The translations under genes were made by a program, and so were the position numbers. The notes under the pieces were generated by a model. It saw only the letters and a program-made list of their open reading frames with translations. It was not told where the DNA came from and did no database searches. This document shows, piece by piece, positions 1 to 9,891 of a stretch of DNA of 64,000 nt (its first letter is position 1; every line of letters starts with the position of its first letter). The stretch comes from Saccharophagus sp. K07 (lineage in GTDB: Bacteria > Pseudomonadota > Gammaproteobacteria > Pseudomonadales > Cellvibrionaceae). The stretch covers positions 298,141 through 362,140 of the forward strand of contig NZ_QRAI01000005.1 of NCBI RefSeq assembly GCF_014336955.1, given 5' to 3'.

Positions 1-225
1 GATCGCGTACGTCAGCTGGTAGAAAGTATCGCTGCTACTTATGAAGATCCGGAAAGCGTCATCAAGTACTACTACAGCAACAATGAGCTGTTGTCTGGTG
101 CGCGAGCTGCGGTTCTCGAAGACCAAGTGGTTGACCTTTTGGCTGCAAAAGCATCGATCAATACCAAGACAGTCGGCTATCAAGAGCTGATCAAGCCTGA
201 AAACGACGCCGAAGGCGACGAATAA
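1..225 (+). CDS. tig: trigger factor, C-terminal end (partial)
   Basis: The window opens inside this gene in frame 1; the last 74 codons and the TAA stop are present. The residues match the C-terminal arm of trigger factor, the ribosome-bound peptidyl-prolyl isomerase and chaperone that meets nascent chains: DRVRQLVESIAATYEDP followed by YYYSNNELLSGARAAVLEDQ and an acidic tail. The identification rests on this segment plus the position directly upstream of clpP and clpX, which is the usual gammaproteobacterial order. The ribosome-binding and PPIase domains lie outside the window. Confidence 0.9.
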   Translation, partial: DRVRQLVESIAATYEDPESVIKYYYSNNELLSGARAAVLEDQVVDLLAAKASINTKTVGYQELIKPENDAEGDE

Positions 226-250
226 ATACTCAAATTGTTCTTAAAATGAC

Positions 251-277
251 TGGCATCGCTGTAAAGCGGCGATGCCA
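251..277 (+). terminator. hairpin after tig, weak terminator candidate
   Basis: A perfect 9-bp stem, TGGCATCGC against GCGATGCCA, with a 9-nt loop, begins 25 nt after the tig stop. It is followed by CTCTTCAAAC rather than a clean T-run, so termination may be partial. Confidence 0.4.
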
Positions 278-394
278 GGCTCTTCAAACTGGCATATCTC
301 CTACGCACGAGTTAAGCTTTCTAAAAGCTGTCTAATCCAACTCTTATAACCAAAACAAACTCGGCCACTCACCATATCCAAGGAAAAAGAAAAT

Positions 395-1036
395 ATGTCC
401 AAATTTGATACTTTTGGTTCTGTAGCGTCATCACCTCTTAGTGCACTTGTGCCGATAGTGGTGGAGCAGACAGCCAGAGGAGAGCGGTCTTACGACATTT
501 ATTCAAGGTTATTAAAGGAGCGTGTCATATTCTTGGTTGGCCCCGTAGAAGATCACATGGCTAATCTCGTAGTGGCACAACTATTGTTTCTTGAGGCTGA
601 GAATCCAGATAAAGATATCCATCTGTATATCAACTCACCTGGCGGTTCGGTTACCGCGGGAATGTCCATTTACGACACCATGCAATTCATCAAGCCCGAC
701 GTAAGTACCATGTGTATTGGTCAGGCATGTAGCATGGGAGCTTTCCTGCTGACAGCGGGGGCTAAAGGGAAGCGTTATTGTTTGCCAAATGCGCGCACAA
801 TGATCCACCAGCCATCTGGCGGAGCGCAGGGACAGGCAACTGACATCCATATTCACGCTCAGGAAATTCTGAAGATCAGAGAGCGGCTCAACCAACTGAT
901 GGCATTCCATACAGGGCGTAGTGTTGAGGAGATTGCACGGGACACAGAAAGGGATAACTTTATGAGCGCGCAGGAGTCGAAGGCGTACGGTTTGGTTGAT
1001 GAGGTTCTTACCAAGCGCGTCCTGGCGGAGGGTTAA
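395..1036 (+). CDS. clpP: ATP-dependent Clp protease proteolytic subunit
   Basis: 213 aa, normal for ClpP. It forms the tetradecameric serine-protease chamber in the cytoplasm and degrades substrates unfolded by ClpX or ClpA. The triad is visible: Ser113 in GQACSMGAF, His138 in TMIHQPSGG and Asp187 in [10 protein letters not shown]. The short N-terminal region before [23 protein letters not shown] is the propeptide. The ATG at 395 follows a purine-rich AAGGAAAAAGAA. It lies between tig and clpX, 177 nt before the latter, so clpX may have its own promoter or be co-transcribed. Confidence 0.97.
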   Translation: MSKFDTFGSVASSPLSALVPIVVEQTARGERSYDIYSRLLKERVIFLVGPVEDHMANLVVAQLLFLEAENPDKDIHLYINSPGGSVTAGMSIYDTMQFIKPDVSTMCIGQACSMGAFLLTAGAKGKRYCLPNARTMIHQPSGGAQGQATDIHIHAQEILKIRERLNQLMAFHTGRSVEEIARDTERDNFMSAQESKAYGLVDEVLTKRVLAEG

Positions 1037-1213
1037 TCAGGGGGCTGGCGCCTCTTGATACTTCCACCCTGTATTAGATGAGGAAGAACTCTTGAAACGT
1101 GAAACTCAAATAAACCTCTGTGCTGGATAGATTTGATCTTAGGCGCGTCTATACGCGTCAATCCAGTGAAACTATGGTTTAATTGATTCAATGCAATCTG
1201 GCGGAGAGGTTTA

Positions 1214-2500
1214 ATGACCGACCACACCAACGATAATGACGACAACGGCAAACTGCTTTACTGCTCTTTTTGTGGCAAAAGCCAGCATGAAGTGCGCAAG
1301 CTGATTGCAGGGCCTTCAGTCTTCATTTGTGATGAATGTGTCGACCTATGTAACGACATCATTCGCGAAGAGATCCAAGAGAACACGCAAGAGGGTGCCG
1401 GCGACAAACTGCCGACTCCTAAAGAAATTGCTGCAACTCTAGATGAGTACGTAATCGGCCAGGTGGATGCCAAAAAGGTATTGGCTGTTGCCGTTTACAA
1501 CCATTACAAACGGTTGCGGGTCGGCAACAAGAAAAAGAGCAAAGAAGATGTAGAGCTCGGCAAGAGCAATATTCTTCTGGTAGGTCCGACCGGTAGCGGC
1601 AAGACGTTATTGGCTGAGACCTTGGCTCGTTTGCTGAACGTTCCATTTACCATTGCTGACGCAACGACTCTGACCGAAGCAGGGTATGTGGGTGAAGATG
1701 TTGAGAACATCATTCAGAAGCTCCTGCAGAAATGCGATTACGATGTCGAGAAAGCCCAGCAGGGCATCGTCTACATTGACGAAATCGATAAGATCTCCCG
1801 CAAATCAGACAATCCTTCTATCACCCGCGACGTGTCCGGTGAAGGTGTACAGCAGGCATTGCTCAAACTGATCGAGGGTACGATTGCCTCTGTGCCTCCA
1901 CAGGGCGGCAGAAAACATCCGCAACAAGAGTTTCTGCAGGTAGATACATCAAATATCTTGTTTATCTGCGGCGGCGCTTTCGCGGGCTTGGACAGAATCA
2001 TTCGTGATCGATCTGAAAAAGGCGGTATCGGTTTCGGTGCCGAAGTGAAGAGTAAGGACAGCAAAAATATCGGTCAGACTCTAAAAGGGCTGGAGACGGA
2101 AGACCTGATCAAATATGGCCTGATCCCGGAATTTGTTGGCCGTTTGCCGGTTATAGCGACGCTTGAAGAGTTGGATAAGGCCGCTCTGGTTGCGATTCTG
2201 ACGGAGCCAAAAAACTCCCTGGTCAAACAATATCGCAAATTGTTTGAAATGGAGGGGGTTGAGATTGACTTCCGTGATGACGCTTTGGATGCAGTTGCTA
2301 CCAAGGCAATGGAACGGAAAACGGGCGCCCGGGGACTCCGGTCTATTATGGAGTCTGTGTTGCTAGACACTATGTTCCGTCTGCCATCGGAAAGAAATGT
2401 TGCGAAAGTTGTGATCGACGCTTCTGTTATCCGTGGCGAATCTGCACCCCTTATTGTTTACGAGAAGCAGAACACGCAGAAGGCAATGCCAGATGATTAA
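1214..2500 (+). CDS. clpX: ATP-dependent Clp protease ATP-binding subunit ClpX
   Basis: 428 aa, full length. AAA+ unfoldase that recognises tagged or adaptor-delivered proteins and feeds them to ClpP. The N-terminal zinc-binding domain shows CSFCGKSQ and CDECVDLC. Walker A is GPTGSGKT, Walker B is [10 protein letters not shown], and the pore loop GYVGEDVE is present, as is the sensor-2 GARGLRS motif. The ATG follows GGAGAGG at a good distance. It is followed by a rho-independent terminator, which separates it from lon. Confidence 0.97.
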   Translation: MTDHTNDNDDNGKLLYCSFCGKSQHEVRKLIAGPSVFICDECVDLCNDIIREEIQENTQEGAGDKLPTPKEIAATLDEYVIGQVDAKKVLAVAVYNHYKRLRVGNKKKSKEDVELGKSNILLVGPTGSGKTLLAETLARLLNVPFTIADATTLTEAGYVGEDVENIIQKLLQKCDYDVEKAQQGIVYIDEIDKISRKSDNPSITRDVSGEGVQQALLKLIEGTIASVPPQGGRKHPQQEFLQVDTSNILFICGGAFAGLDRIIRDRSEKGGIGFGAEVKSKDSKNIGQTLKGLETEDLIKYGLIPEFVGRLPVIATLEELDKAALVAILTEPKNSLVKQYRKLFEMEGVEIDFRDDALDAVATKAMERKTGARGLRSIMESVLLDTMFRLPSERNVAKVVIDASVIRGESAPLIVYEKQNTQKAMPDD

Positions 2501-2533
2501 TGGTTGCTCTGTTTTGTTGTGACATATTGCAAG

Positions 2534-2558
2534 AAAGGGCTCATCAGGGCCCTTTTTT
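2534..2558 (+). terminator. rho-independent terminator of clpX
   Basis: Stem AAAGGGC against GCCCTTT with an 8-nt loop, running directly into a T-tract, 33 nt after the clpX stop. Confidence 0.8.
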
Positions 2559-2569
2559 GCTTTATCAAA

Positions 2570-2596
2570 CTTGCATTTGAAATAAACGCCCCAAAT
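2570..2596 (+). promoter_or_regulatory. sigma-32 (heat shock) promoter for lon
   Basis: CTTGCA, a 13-nt spacer, then CCCCAAAT. The known E. coli sigma-32 consensus is CTTGAAA with CCCCATNT at a similar distance. The site lies just after the clpX terminator, and its predicted start would give lon a leader of about 40 nt. That lon is heat-inducible in enterics is established; its use here is inferred from the match. Confidence 0.7.
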
Positions 2597-2644
2597 TCGA
2601 TGTCGTAATAATCGATCAGACATCTCGAACAAAGAGAGGGTTAC

Positions 2645-5059
2645 ATGACTAATCGCGAAAAGTCTTCCAATGGCATAACTTTACCTCTGCTTCCTCTGCG
2701 AGATGTGGTGGTCTATCCGCACATGGTTATTCCATTATTTGTCGGAAGAAGTAAATCCATTGCCGCGCTCGAGCGGGCAATGGCGGACGACAAACAAGTA
2801 TTACTCGTTGCCCAAAAAACACCCTCCGTAGACGATCCCGGCGCTGACGATTTGTACACTGTCGGCACCATTTCCCAGATTCTGCAAATACTAAAGCTCC
2901 CTGATGGCACCGTTAAAGTTTTGGTAGAAGGAAAGGAGCGCTCAGAAATCAGCCAAATCGAAGGTGAAGCCTATTTTCAGGCTCTGGCGACGCCAATTTC
3001 CGGCACTGAACCAAATGCAAGAGAAGCTGAGGCCCTGGCAAAAACTCTGCTAAATGGTTTTGAGCAATACGTCAATTTGAGTAAAAAAGTTCCTTCCGAA
3101 GTGCTGACTTCGATTACCGGAATTGATGAGCCGGGCCGTTTGGCGGATACGGTTGCTGCTCATATGTCGTTGGATTTGGCTCAGAAGCAGCAAATTCTCG
3201 AGATATACGATGTCACTGAACGAGTAGAACATCTGGTCGGCCTCATGGAGACCGAGGCTGAATTATTTCAGGTTGAAAAACGTATTCGCGGCCGCGTTAA
3301 AAAACAAATGGAAAAAAGTCAGCGCGAATACTATTTGAATGAGCAAATGAAAGCCATTCAGCGCGAACTTGGTGAGTTGACTGATGAGCCTAATGAAATC
3401 GAAGAGCTCGAGAAGAAAATCGCCAACGCTGGTATGCCGAAAGAAGCGGAAGGCAAAACCCGTGCGGAATTAAATAAATTGAAAATGATGTCTCCAATGT
3501 CTGCGGAGGCGTCAGTGGTTCGCTCTTATATCGACTGGATGGTCAATGTGCCTTGGACCAAGCGCAGCAAGGTTCGACACGATCTTGCTGCAGCGGAGGA
3601 AATTCTCGAGGCCGACCATTATGGCTTGGAGGAGGTAAAAGAGCGGATCCTGGAATATTTGGCTGTGCAGCAACGGGTGAAAAAAGTTAAAGGGCCTGTG
3701 CTGTGCTTGGTTGGCCCTCCGGGTGTCGGTAAAACATCTCTCGGCGAGTCTATTGCCAGGGCAACCAATCGCAAGTTTGTCCGCATGGCCTTAGGTGGCG
3801 TGCGCGATGAGGCGGAAATCCGCGGCCACAGACGCACTTACATCGGGTCCTTGCCAGGAAAACTCATTCAAAAAATGTCAAAAGTCGGCGTGAAAAACCC
3901 GCTTTTCCTATTGGATGAAGTTGACAAAATGGGCATGGATCATCGCGGTGATCCTGCATCTGCGTTGCTGGAAGTTCTTGATCCTGAACAAAACAGCCAC
4001 TTCAACGATCACTATTTGGAGGTCGATTATGACCTTTCAGATGTGATGTTTATTTGTACTTCTAATACGATGAATATTCCCGGCCCATTGCTGGATCGTA
4101 TGGAAGTCATTCGTATTCCTGGCTACACCGAAGACGAGAAAGTGAATATCGCTTCCCGTTATTTGATTCCTAAGCAGATGAAAAATAACGGTTTAAAAGA
4201 AGGTGAAATTCATTTTGCGGAACAGGCGATTCGTGACATCGTGCGTTATTACACTCGGGAAGCGGGTGTTCGTGGATTGGACCGTGAGATTGCCAAAATT
4301 TGCCGAAAAGTTGTCACACAAAACGTTAAGAAAAATAAGGCAGCGGCTCACACAATCGATTCTTCTCAGTTGGAAGAATACTTAGGTGTTCGTAAACACG
4401 ATTTTGGTCGAGCAGAAGAAAAGAATCAGGTGGGACAGGTTACTGGTCTTGCCTGGACTCAGGTTGGCGGCGAACTGTTGACTATCGAAGCATCGGTTGT
4501 GAAAGGCAAAGGGCGTCTGGTGAAAACTGGATCTTTGGGCGATGTGATGCAAGAGTCGATTCAAGCCGCTATAACAGTTGTTCGTTCTCGATCTCAGGTT
4601 CTTGGCGTAGCGCCTGATTTCAGTGAGAAGCATGATTTGCATATCCACGTCCCGGAAGGGGCTACACCTAAAGATGGACCGAGCGCCGGTATCGCTATGT
4701 GCACGGCGTTGGTGTCCGTCTACTGCAATATCCCGGTCAGGGCAGATGTTGCTATGACTGGGGAAATTACCTTGCGGGGAGAGGTGTTAAAAATTGGTGG
4801 ACTGAAAGAGAAGTTGTTGGCTGCCCATCGCGGCGGCATCAGGACGGTTATCATTCCGAAGGATAATGAAGCAGATTTGCGGGAGATCCCGGACAATATT
4901 AAAGCGGATCTGCAAATCAAGCCGGTCAAATGGATTGATGAGGTTCTTGCAATAGCACTACAGCACATGCCAACACCTTATACGGATGAAGAGTATCGGG
5001 CTTTAGAGGCAAAAGCTTTTGATCACGCTCGTGATGAAAGCAGAATGAGCACTCATTAA
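2645..5059 (+). CDS. lon: ATP-dependent Lon protease
   Basis: 804 aa, standard LonA size. Cytoplasmic AAA+ serine protease for misfolded and short-lived regulatory proteins. The N-terminal substrate-binding domain begins LPLLPLRDVVVYPHMV. Walker A is GPPGVGKTS and Walker B is FLLDEVDKMG. The C-terminal protease domain carries the catalytic Ser in PKDGPSAGIAM and the Lys in GGLKEKLLAAHRGG. It starts at ATG 2645 after AGAGAGGG. The upstream heat-shock-type promoter and terminator make it its own transcription unit. Confidence 0.97.
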   Translation: MTNREKSSNGITLPLLPLRDVVVYPHMVIPLFVGRSKSIAALERAMADDKQVLLVAQKTPSVDDPGADDLYTVGTISQILQILKLPDGTVKVLVEGKERSEISQIEGEAYFQALATPISGTEPNAREAEALAKTLLNGFEQYVNLSKKVPSEVLTSITGIDEPGRLADTVAAHMSLDLAQKQQILEIYDVTERVEHLVGLMETEAELFQVEKRIRGRVKKQMEKSQREYYLNEQMKAIQRELGELTDEPNEIEELEKKIANAGMPKEAEGKTRAELNKLKMMSPMSAEASVVRSYIDWMVNVPWTKRSKVRHDLAAAEEILEADHYGLEEVKERILEYLAVQQRVKKVKGPVLCLVGPPGVGKTSLGESIARATNRKFVRMALGGVRDEAEIRGHRRTYIGSLPGKLIQKMSKVGVKNPLFLLDEVDKMGMDHRGDPASALLEVLDPEQNSHFNDHYLEVDYDLSDVMFICTSNTMNIPGPLLDRMEVIRIPGYTEDEKVNIASRYLIPKQMKNNGLKEGEIHFAEQAIRDIVRYYTREAGVRGLDREIAKICRKVVTQNVKKNKAAAHTIDSSQLEEYLGVRKHDFGRAEEKNQVGQVTGLAWTQVGGELLTIEASVVKGKGRLVKTGSLGDVMQESIQAAITVVRSRSQVLGVAPDFSEKHDLHIHVPEGATPKDGPSAGIAMCTALVSVYCNIPVRADVAMTGEITLRGEVLKIGGLKEKLLAAHRGGIRTVIIPKDNEADLREIPDNIKADLQIKPVKWIDEVLAIALQHMPTPYTDEEYRALEAKAFDHARDESRMSTH

Positions 5060-5319
5060 ACAGTTGACCACAATTGCAGCAGCTAAATTTACGGCAGATA
5101 GTCAATTTGGCGTATATCCTTGTTGTTTGCGATGTGATGCGGGCTTAAGTTAACCAAAATCAGCTCGCGTCCTTGACCGGCCAAACCGCAGTTGGTATAA
5201 ATCGCAGTCCGTCGAACATTACTAGAAGGCTTGGCGCTGTAACCAAGTGAGTGCCCTTGATTACCGTCGTTCCAATGCCTAAATAATCATCTTGTCTCGA
5301 ATAATAAGAGGGGTTAAAC

Positions 5320-5598
5320 GTGAACAAATCTGAGTTGATCGATGCCATTGCCGCTTCTGCGGATATTTCAAAAGCAGCGGCTGGTCGAGCCTTGGACGCG
5401 GTGACTGAATCTATAACTCAGGCACTCAAAAATAACGACCAAGTATCATTGGTTGGTTTTGGTACATTCGTAGTTAAAGAGAGAGCCGCTCGTACTGGAC
5501 GCAATCCACAGACCGGCAATCCAATCGAAATTGCAGCCGCTAAAATTCCAACATTTAAAGCTGGCAAAGCATTGAAGGACGCTGTAAATCTCTCTTAA
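5320..5598 (+). CDS. hupB: DNA-binding protein HU-beta
   Basis: 92 aa, close to the usual 90. Small dimeric nucleoid protein that binds and bends DNA without sequence specificity. The dimerisation helices are followed by the beta-ribbon signature [20 protein letters not shown] with the intercalating proline in RNPQTG. The start is GTG at 5320 behind AAGAGGGG; no ATG is available nearby. It lies in the classical lon-hupB-ppiD order. The 260-nt gap after lon presumably holds its promoter, but I see no convincing consensus there. Confidence 0.96.
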   Translation: MNKSELIDAIAASADISKAAAGRALDAVTESITQALKNNDQVSLVGFGTFVVKERAARTGRNPQTGNPIEIAAAKIPTFKAGKALKDAVNLS

Positions 5599-5660
5599 TT
5601 TTCAATGCCTTCCATGAGGGCAATAGTTCGAGAATTTCACATATATTAGTCCGACAAAAT

Positions 5661-5686
5661 AAAGGCGCAGAAAATGCGCCTTTTTT
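5661..5686 (+). terminator. rho-independent terminator of hupB
   Basis: Stem GGCGCA against TGCGCC, flanked by A- and T-runs, loop GAAAA, followed by six T. It ends 28 nt before the ppiD start. Confidence 0.85.
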
Positions 5687-5713
5687 ATATACCTATTTGT
5701 TTTGAGGTGCATG

Positions 5714-7579
5714 ATGCTGCAAAGCGTGCGTGACAATCTGAAGGGAACAGTTGCGGTATTTGTTCTTGCGATTTTTATTATCCCTCTCATTTTGTTTGGG
5801 GTTGAGCAACTGTTTGTCGGATCCCTTGGGGGCGCAGAGGTTGCGACCGTCAATGGGGAAAGCATTAATCGTGTGGACTTCCAAAGAGAGCTCACTCTGG
5901 AGAAGCAGAGGCTGCAACAGCAGTTTGAACTCGAACCAAATAACCCCCAGCTGGATGACAGCGTATTGAGCGGTCCTGTTTTGCAGCGAATGGTTCAGCG
6001 TGAAGCGCTTTATCAAGCTGCTGTCGATGGTGGAATGGGTGCCTCAACAGAAACTTTGTGGAAGCAGATAGCCGCTATTGAAGCTTTCCAAGTGGATGGC
6101 AAATTTAATTCTCAGGTTTTTAAAGACCGCATTTCTTATTTGTACACCCCGGCAACTTTTCTTGCCGCTACTGAAAAAGATTTTATTCTCAGCCACATCA
6201 ACACTGGGATTGCTGGTTCAAGCTTTGTAACTCCGGAAGAGCTGAAGTTGCTAGCAAGTATCACTCAGCAGAAGCGAACATTTTTCACGGTTGAAATTCC
6301 TAAAGCGGATAAGCCCGAAGTGGCGGTTACCGATGGCGATGTTGAGCAGTATTATCAAAACAACAGCGCCCAATTTATTGAGCCAGAAAAAGTAAGCATA
6401 GATTATGTCGAGCTGAGTTTGGATCAGTTGGCAAGCAAGGTTCAGGTTTCAGAAGCAGATATACAAGCGGTTTATCAAGAAGAAGTTAGCAACTTCAAAG
6501 CAGATCCGCGTTATGTAGTTGCGCACATTTTGATTGAAGATAAAGACGGTGCGGCCGACAAGGTAAAAGAAGTTGCCGCCAAGTTGGAAGGTGGTGCTGA
6601 TTTTGCTGCTTTGGCCAAAGAATATTCCGATGACCTGGGTTCAAAGCAGAGCGGTGGTAATCTCGGGATCCTGATCGAGAACGCTTATCCGAAGGAATTT
6701 GTTGAAGCCGCAAAAAAACTTGAAGTTGGTGCGGTATCCGCTGCTGTCAAAACCGATGTTGGTCACCACTTCATCAAGTTGGTCGAAAAAACCAACGTAG
6801 TACCGCCAACTTTTGAAGAGCGCAAAGATACTATCGCGAAACAATTGGCTACGCAGCTCGCCCAGGAAGAATATATTCGCTTGTCCAATGTATTGGATGA
6901 AAGAACCTTCGGGGCAGACTCGCTGAAATACGCTGCAGAAGCTTTGGGAGTTGAAGTGCAAACCAGCGAATTGTTTAGCCGATCAGGTGGCGCTGGAGTT
7001 GCGGCTATATCGCAAGTCGTAAATGAAGCATTCGGTGATGAAGTTTTGGCCCAAGGGCATAACAGCCGCGTAATTGATGTGGGCGGTGTTCGGTCGTTCG
7101 TTATCCGATTAAAAGAACATAAGCCAGAGCAATTGAAGCCGTTGGCTGATGTCAAAGAAGAAATTTTTGCGCAGTTGACTGCTCAACGTATTGCTAGCGA
7201 ATCCGCCGCACGAGCTCGCGAAGTGCTGCAACAGATTCAAAGCGGTAAAGCGGCGGAAGATGTCGCCAAAGAAGCTGGTTTGGAATACAAGCTGCACGAA
7301 AACGCTTCGCGAACTTCATTTGAGATTGGCGGCGCTGTGTTACAAAAAGCGTTTTCCTTGGCTCGTCCAGCAGATGGAAATTCCGTATTTGACTTGGCAT
7401 CAGTTCCGGGTGGTGGCGCTGTTGTTGTGGGCTTGAAAGAAGTGATTGACGGCACGATTGAAGATTTGGTCGATGCGCAAAAAACTGGCATGCAAAATCA
7501 GTTGCGTTTCCAGATTTCTCAATCTGAGCTAGAGGCTTTCGAAAATAACGTAATTGCGAAAGCAAAGATTAAGCGATAG
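5714..7579 (+). CDS. ppiD: periplasmic folding chaperone / PPIase PpiD
   Basis: About 621 aa. Inner-membrane-anchored periplasmic chaperone near the Sec translocon. One N-terminal TM helix (VAVFVLAIFIIPLILFGV) follows the family start MLQSVRDNLKG. A SurA-like chaperone segment follows, then one parvulin domain around residues 260-355 (RYVVAHILIEDKDG to GHHFIKLVEK). I chose ATG 5714 because GAGG at 5704-5707 is spaced 6 nt from it and relatives begin MLQ; an in-frame TTG at 5702 and ATG at 5711 also exist. A strong shared terminator follows. Confidence 0.94.
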   Translation: MLQSVRDNLKGTVAVFVLAIFIIPLILFGVEQLFVGSLGGAEVATVNGESINRVDFQRELTLEKQRLQQQFELEPNNPQLDDSVLSGPVLQRMVQREALYQAAVDGGMGASTETLWKQIAAIEAFQVDGKFNSQVFKDRISYLYTPATFLAATEKDFILSHINTGIAGSSFVTPEELKLLASITQQKRTFFTVEIPKADKPEVAVTDGDVEQYYQNNSAQFIEPEKVSIDYVELSLDQLASKVQVSEADIQAVYQEEVSNFKADPRYVVAHILIEDKDGAADKVKEVAAKLEGGADFAALAKEYSDDLGSKQSGGNLGILIENAYPKEFVEAAKKLEVGAVSAAVKTDVGHHFIKLVEKTNVVPPTFEERKDTIAKQLATQLAQEEYIRLSNVLDERTFGADSLKYAAEALGVEVQTSELFSRSGGAGVAAISQVVNEAFGDEVLAQGHNSRVIDVGGVRSFVIRLKEHKPEQLKPLADVKEEIFAQLTAQRIASESAARAREVLQQIQSGKAAEDVAKEAGLEYKLHENASRTSFEIGGAVLQKAFSLARPADGNSVFDLASVPGGGAVVVGLKEVIDGTIEDLVDAQKTGMQNQLRFQISQSELEAFENNVIAKAKIKR

Positions 7580-7586
7580 CTCTAGT

Positions 7587-7616
7587 AAAAAGGCCGCTTC
7601 GGCGGCCTTTTTTTAT
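7587..7616. terminator. bidirectional terminator between ppiD and murI
   Basis: Stem AAAGGCCGC against GCGGCCTTT with a TTCG tetraloop, A-run on the left and T-run on the right, so it works on both strands. It lies between converging genes and touches the murI stop. Confidence 0.9.
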
Positions 7617-8410
7617 TTCAGCGATGAATATTCGAATTCCCCCAGAAGCTCAAGCATAAGTGGCTTGTAGTAGGGGGCTTGTGTTGCGGCAGTATTGATA
7701 AAGAGATTCTTTTTGTTGCCCGATGTAATCTGGCTCGCTCCTTCGCCTAACAGATCCAAAACTCTCCGTGCTATGGCATTTCCTGAGTCAACCCAGAATT
7801 TGATTTGCGGGAATCCCGCAATTAGTTCTTCGCGTAACAGTGGAAAATGAGTGCAGGCGAGCACAACTGTATCCATACTTTGGGATTTCGAAATGAGCGG
7901 CCATGCTTCTCGTTTGACCTCTTCAGGATCAACTTGACCGGACCTTAGTTTTTCCTCGGCAAGAAGCACTAAATGAGCACTGCCGTGCAGAAATACTTCC
8001 CGATGATGGGCAAATTCTTTAATCAGATTGTGTGTGTAAGATCGGTTAACTGTTCCCTCCGTTGCCAACATTCCGATAACACCTGTATGTGTCAATTTGG
8101 CAGCGGGTTTGATTGCTGGCACAACTCCGACAACAGGGATGTCGAACTGTTGACGTATCGCGGGTAAGGCAACGGTACTCGCCGTATTGCAGGCCACAAC
8201 GGCGAGTTGAGGTGAGATAATAGGAACCAGTTGCTCCATCAAATACACGACTCTGTCGACGATTTGCTCGCCGGATTTGGGCCCGTAAGGAAAAGCCGCC
8301 AAGTCTGCCAGGTAGGTAATATGGAGCTGAGGGCAGAGTTTGCGGATCTCCTGGGTGATGCTCAATCCCCCGATTCCGGAGTCGAGTACAAGCACGGAAG
8401 GGTTTTGCAT
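7613..8410 (-). CDS. murI: glutamate racemase
   Basis: 265 aa from the chosen start. Converts L-glutamate to D-glutamate for peptidoglycan. The family hallmarks are present: LVLDSGIGGLS at the N-terminus, the first catalytic Cys in VVACNTAS and the second in LACTHFPLL. The ATG at 8410 (MQNPSVLV) places the DSGIGG motif at the usual distance; an in-frame GTG at 8461 would add 17 residues and run close to the divergent rmuC start, so I consider it less likely. The ribosome site is weak. Confidence 0.94.
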   Translation of the reverse strand: MQNPSVLVLDSGIGGLSITQEIRKLCPQLHITYLADLAAFPYGPKSGEQIVDRVVYLMEQLVPIISPQLAVVACNTASTVALPAIRQQFDIPVVGVVPAIKPAAKLTHTGVIGMLATEGTVNRSYTHNLIKEFAHHREVFLHGSAHLVLLAEEKLRSGQVDPEEVKREAWPLISKSQSMDTVVLACTHFPLLREELIAGFPQIKFWVDSGNAIARRVLDLLGEGASQITSGNKKNLFINTAATQAPYYKPLMLELLGEFEYSSLK

Positions 8411-8490
8411 AAAAATATCGAGATTTAACAAACACGGTTGATCTGGCCGGTAAGATACCACATCCCGATTTGTTTGATTTGGAGTTTTCA

Positions 8491-9891
8491 GTGACTGTCA
8501 TGACCAATGAACTACTTCTGCCGATATGGTCGCTGACTCTATGGTTGGTAGCTACATTTGCGCTGCTTCTGGCAGTTGTCATAGTGGTTGTCCGGAGTCG
8601 TGCGCAGTTACGAATCAAGGAGGGCGAATGGCAAGTCCAGCTCGCTGAACTGATGGCGAAACTGAGCGCAGCAGAAAATGAAATAGCCAGTTTTAAGGCG
8701 GAAAAACAAAGGTTTTTAGCTGATTTGGCACAGGCTAACCAACAAAATCATGAGTTGAAGTTGGATTTGGCCACAGCGCGTGCGCGGTTCGAAGAGAAAG
8801 AGCAGGCGTGGCAGTCTGAGCTTAACTTATTGAAGTCATCGCGGGAAATTTTGGCCAAAGAATTTGAGAGTTTGGCCAACCGCGTCTTCGAGGCCAAACA
8901 GGAACATTTTTCTCGCCACACGAAAATTCAGTTAGAACAGCTGATTCTGCCTTTTCGCGATCAATTGAAAGAATTTCGCGACAGAACCGATGAGGCGCAG
9001 AAGCAGGGTATTGCACAACATCACCAGTTGATGGGGCAGATTTTTGAACTGCAGAAACAGTCGCAGCAAATTGGCCAGGATGCGGTAAATCTCGCCAATG
9101 CTTTAAAAGGCAATAATAAAATTATCGGCAATTGGGGCGAGCTGATTCTTGCCAATATCCTCGAAAATATGGGGCTGCAAAAAGGGCGAGAATATCAGCT
9201 GCAGGTTTCGCATAGAGACGATGATGGGCGGCGAATCCAGCCTGACGCAGTTGTCTATTTGCCGGACGAAAAATCCATCGTAATCGATGCGAAAGTCTCC
9301 CTGGTGGCATACGAGCGTTTTTGTATCGCTGAGAGCGAACAAGAGCGTGAGCAAGCATTGAAGGAGCATGTGGAATCTATTCGCACGCACATCCGAGGAC
9401 TTGCCGCGAAAAATTATGCAGACGTGGTCAGTAAAGGATCCATTGATTTCGTCTGTATGTTTGTGCCCGTCGAAGCGGCATTTATAACAGCAGTGCAAAA
9501 TGTTCCGGAGTTGTTGCAAGAGGCTTACGACAAACGCGTTTTGTTGGTCAGTCCGTCCGGAATTTTTGTCGTGCTGCGAACCGTGAGTGCACTATGGCAG
9601 CGTGAAAGGCAGGATCGTAACGTGGAAAATATCGTGGTATCCGCGGGTCGCTTACACGATCAATTCGTTCGTTTTGTTGAAGCTTTGGAAGATATAGGTG
9701 TCGGTTTGGAGCGGGTCGGCAAAAGTTACGAGCTGGCGATGAGCCGGTTGGTCTCTGGCAGCGGTAATCTCGTAAAACGTGTTGATGATTTCCGCAAGTT
9801 GGGCGCAAAAACCAGCAAGAAATTTTCATCGACAATCGCTGAGCGCGCTTGTCTCGATGCGGAAGCTGTAGAGGATCCTTCAAATGATTAA
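8491..9891 (+). CDS. rmuC: DNA recombination protein RmuC family
   Basis: About 466 aa. RmuC proteins are linked to limiting DNA inversions at short inverted repeats; the biochemical role is unresolved. One N-terminal TM helix (LTLWLVATFALLLAVVIVV) is followed by a long coiled coil rich in E, K and Q, then the nuclease-like core with NWGELILANILENMGL and the acidic-Lys motif VIDAKVSL. GGAG at 8481 is 6 nt from GTG 8491, so I use that start; ATG 8500 and TTG 8470 are alternatives. Overlaps the next gene by 8 nt. Confidence 0.93.
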   Translation: MTVMTNELLLPIWSLTLWLVATFALLLAVVIVVVRSRAQLRIKEGEWQVQLAELMAKLSAAENEIASFKAEKQRFLADLAQANQQNHELKLDLATARARFEEKEQAWQSELNLLKSSREILAKEFESLANRVFEAKQEHFSRHTKIQLEQLILPFRDQLKEFRDRTDEAQKQGIAQHHQLMGQIFELQKQSQQIGQDAVNLANALKGNNKIIGNWGELILANILENMGLQKGREYQLQVSHRDDDGRRIQPDAVVYLPDEKSIVIDAKVSLVAYERFCIAESEQEREQALKEHVESIRTHIRGLAAKNYADVVSKGSIDFVCMFVPVEAAFITAVQNVPELLQEAYDKRVLLVSPSGIFVVLRTVSALWQRERQDRNVENIVVSAGRLHDQFVRFVEALEDIGVGLERVGKSYELAMSRLVSGSGNLVKRVDDFRKLGAKTSKKFSSTIAERACLDAEAVEDPSND

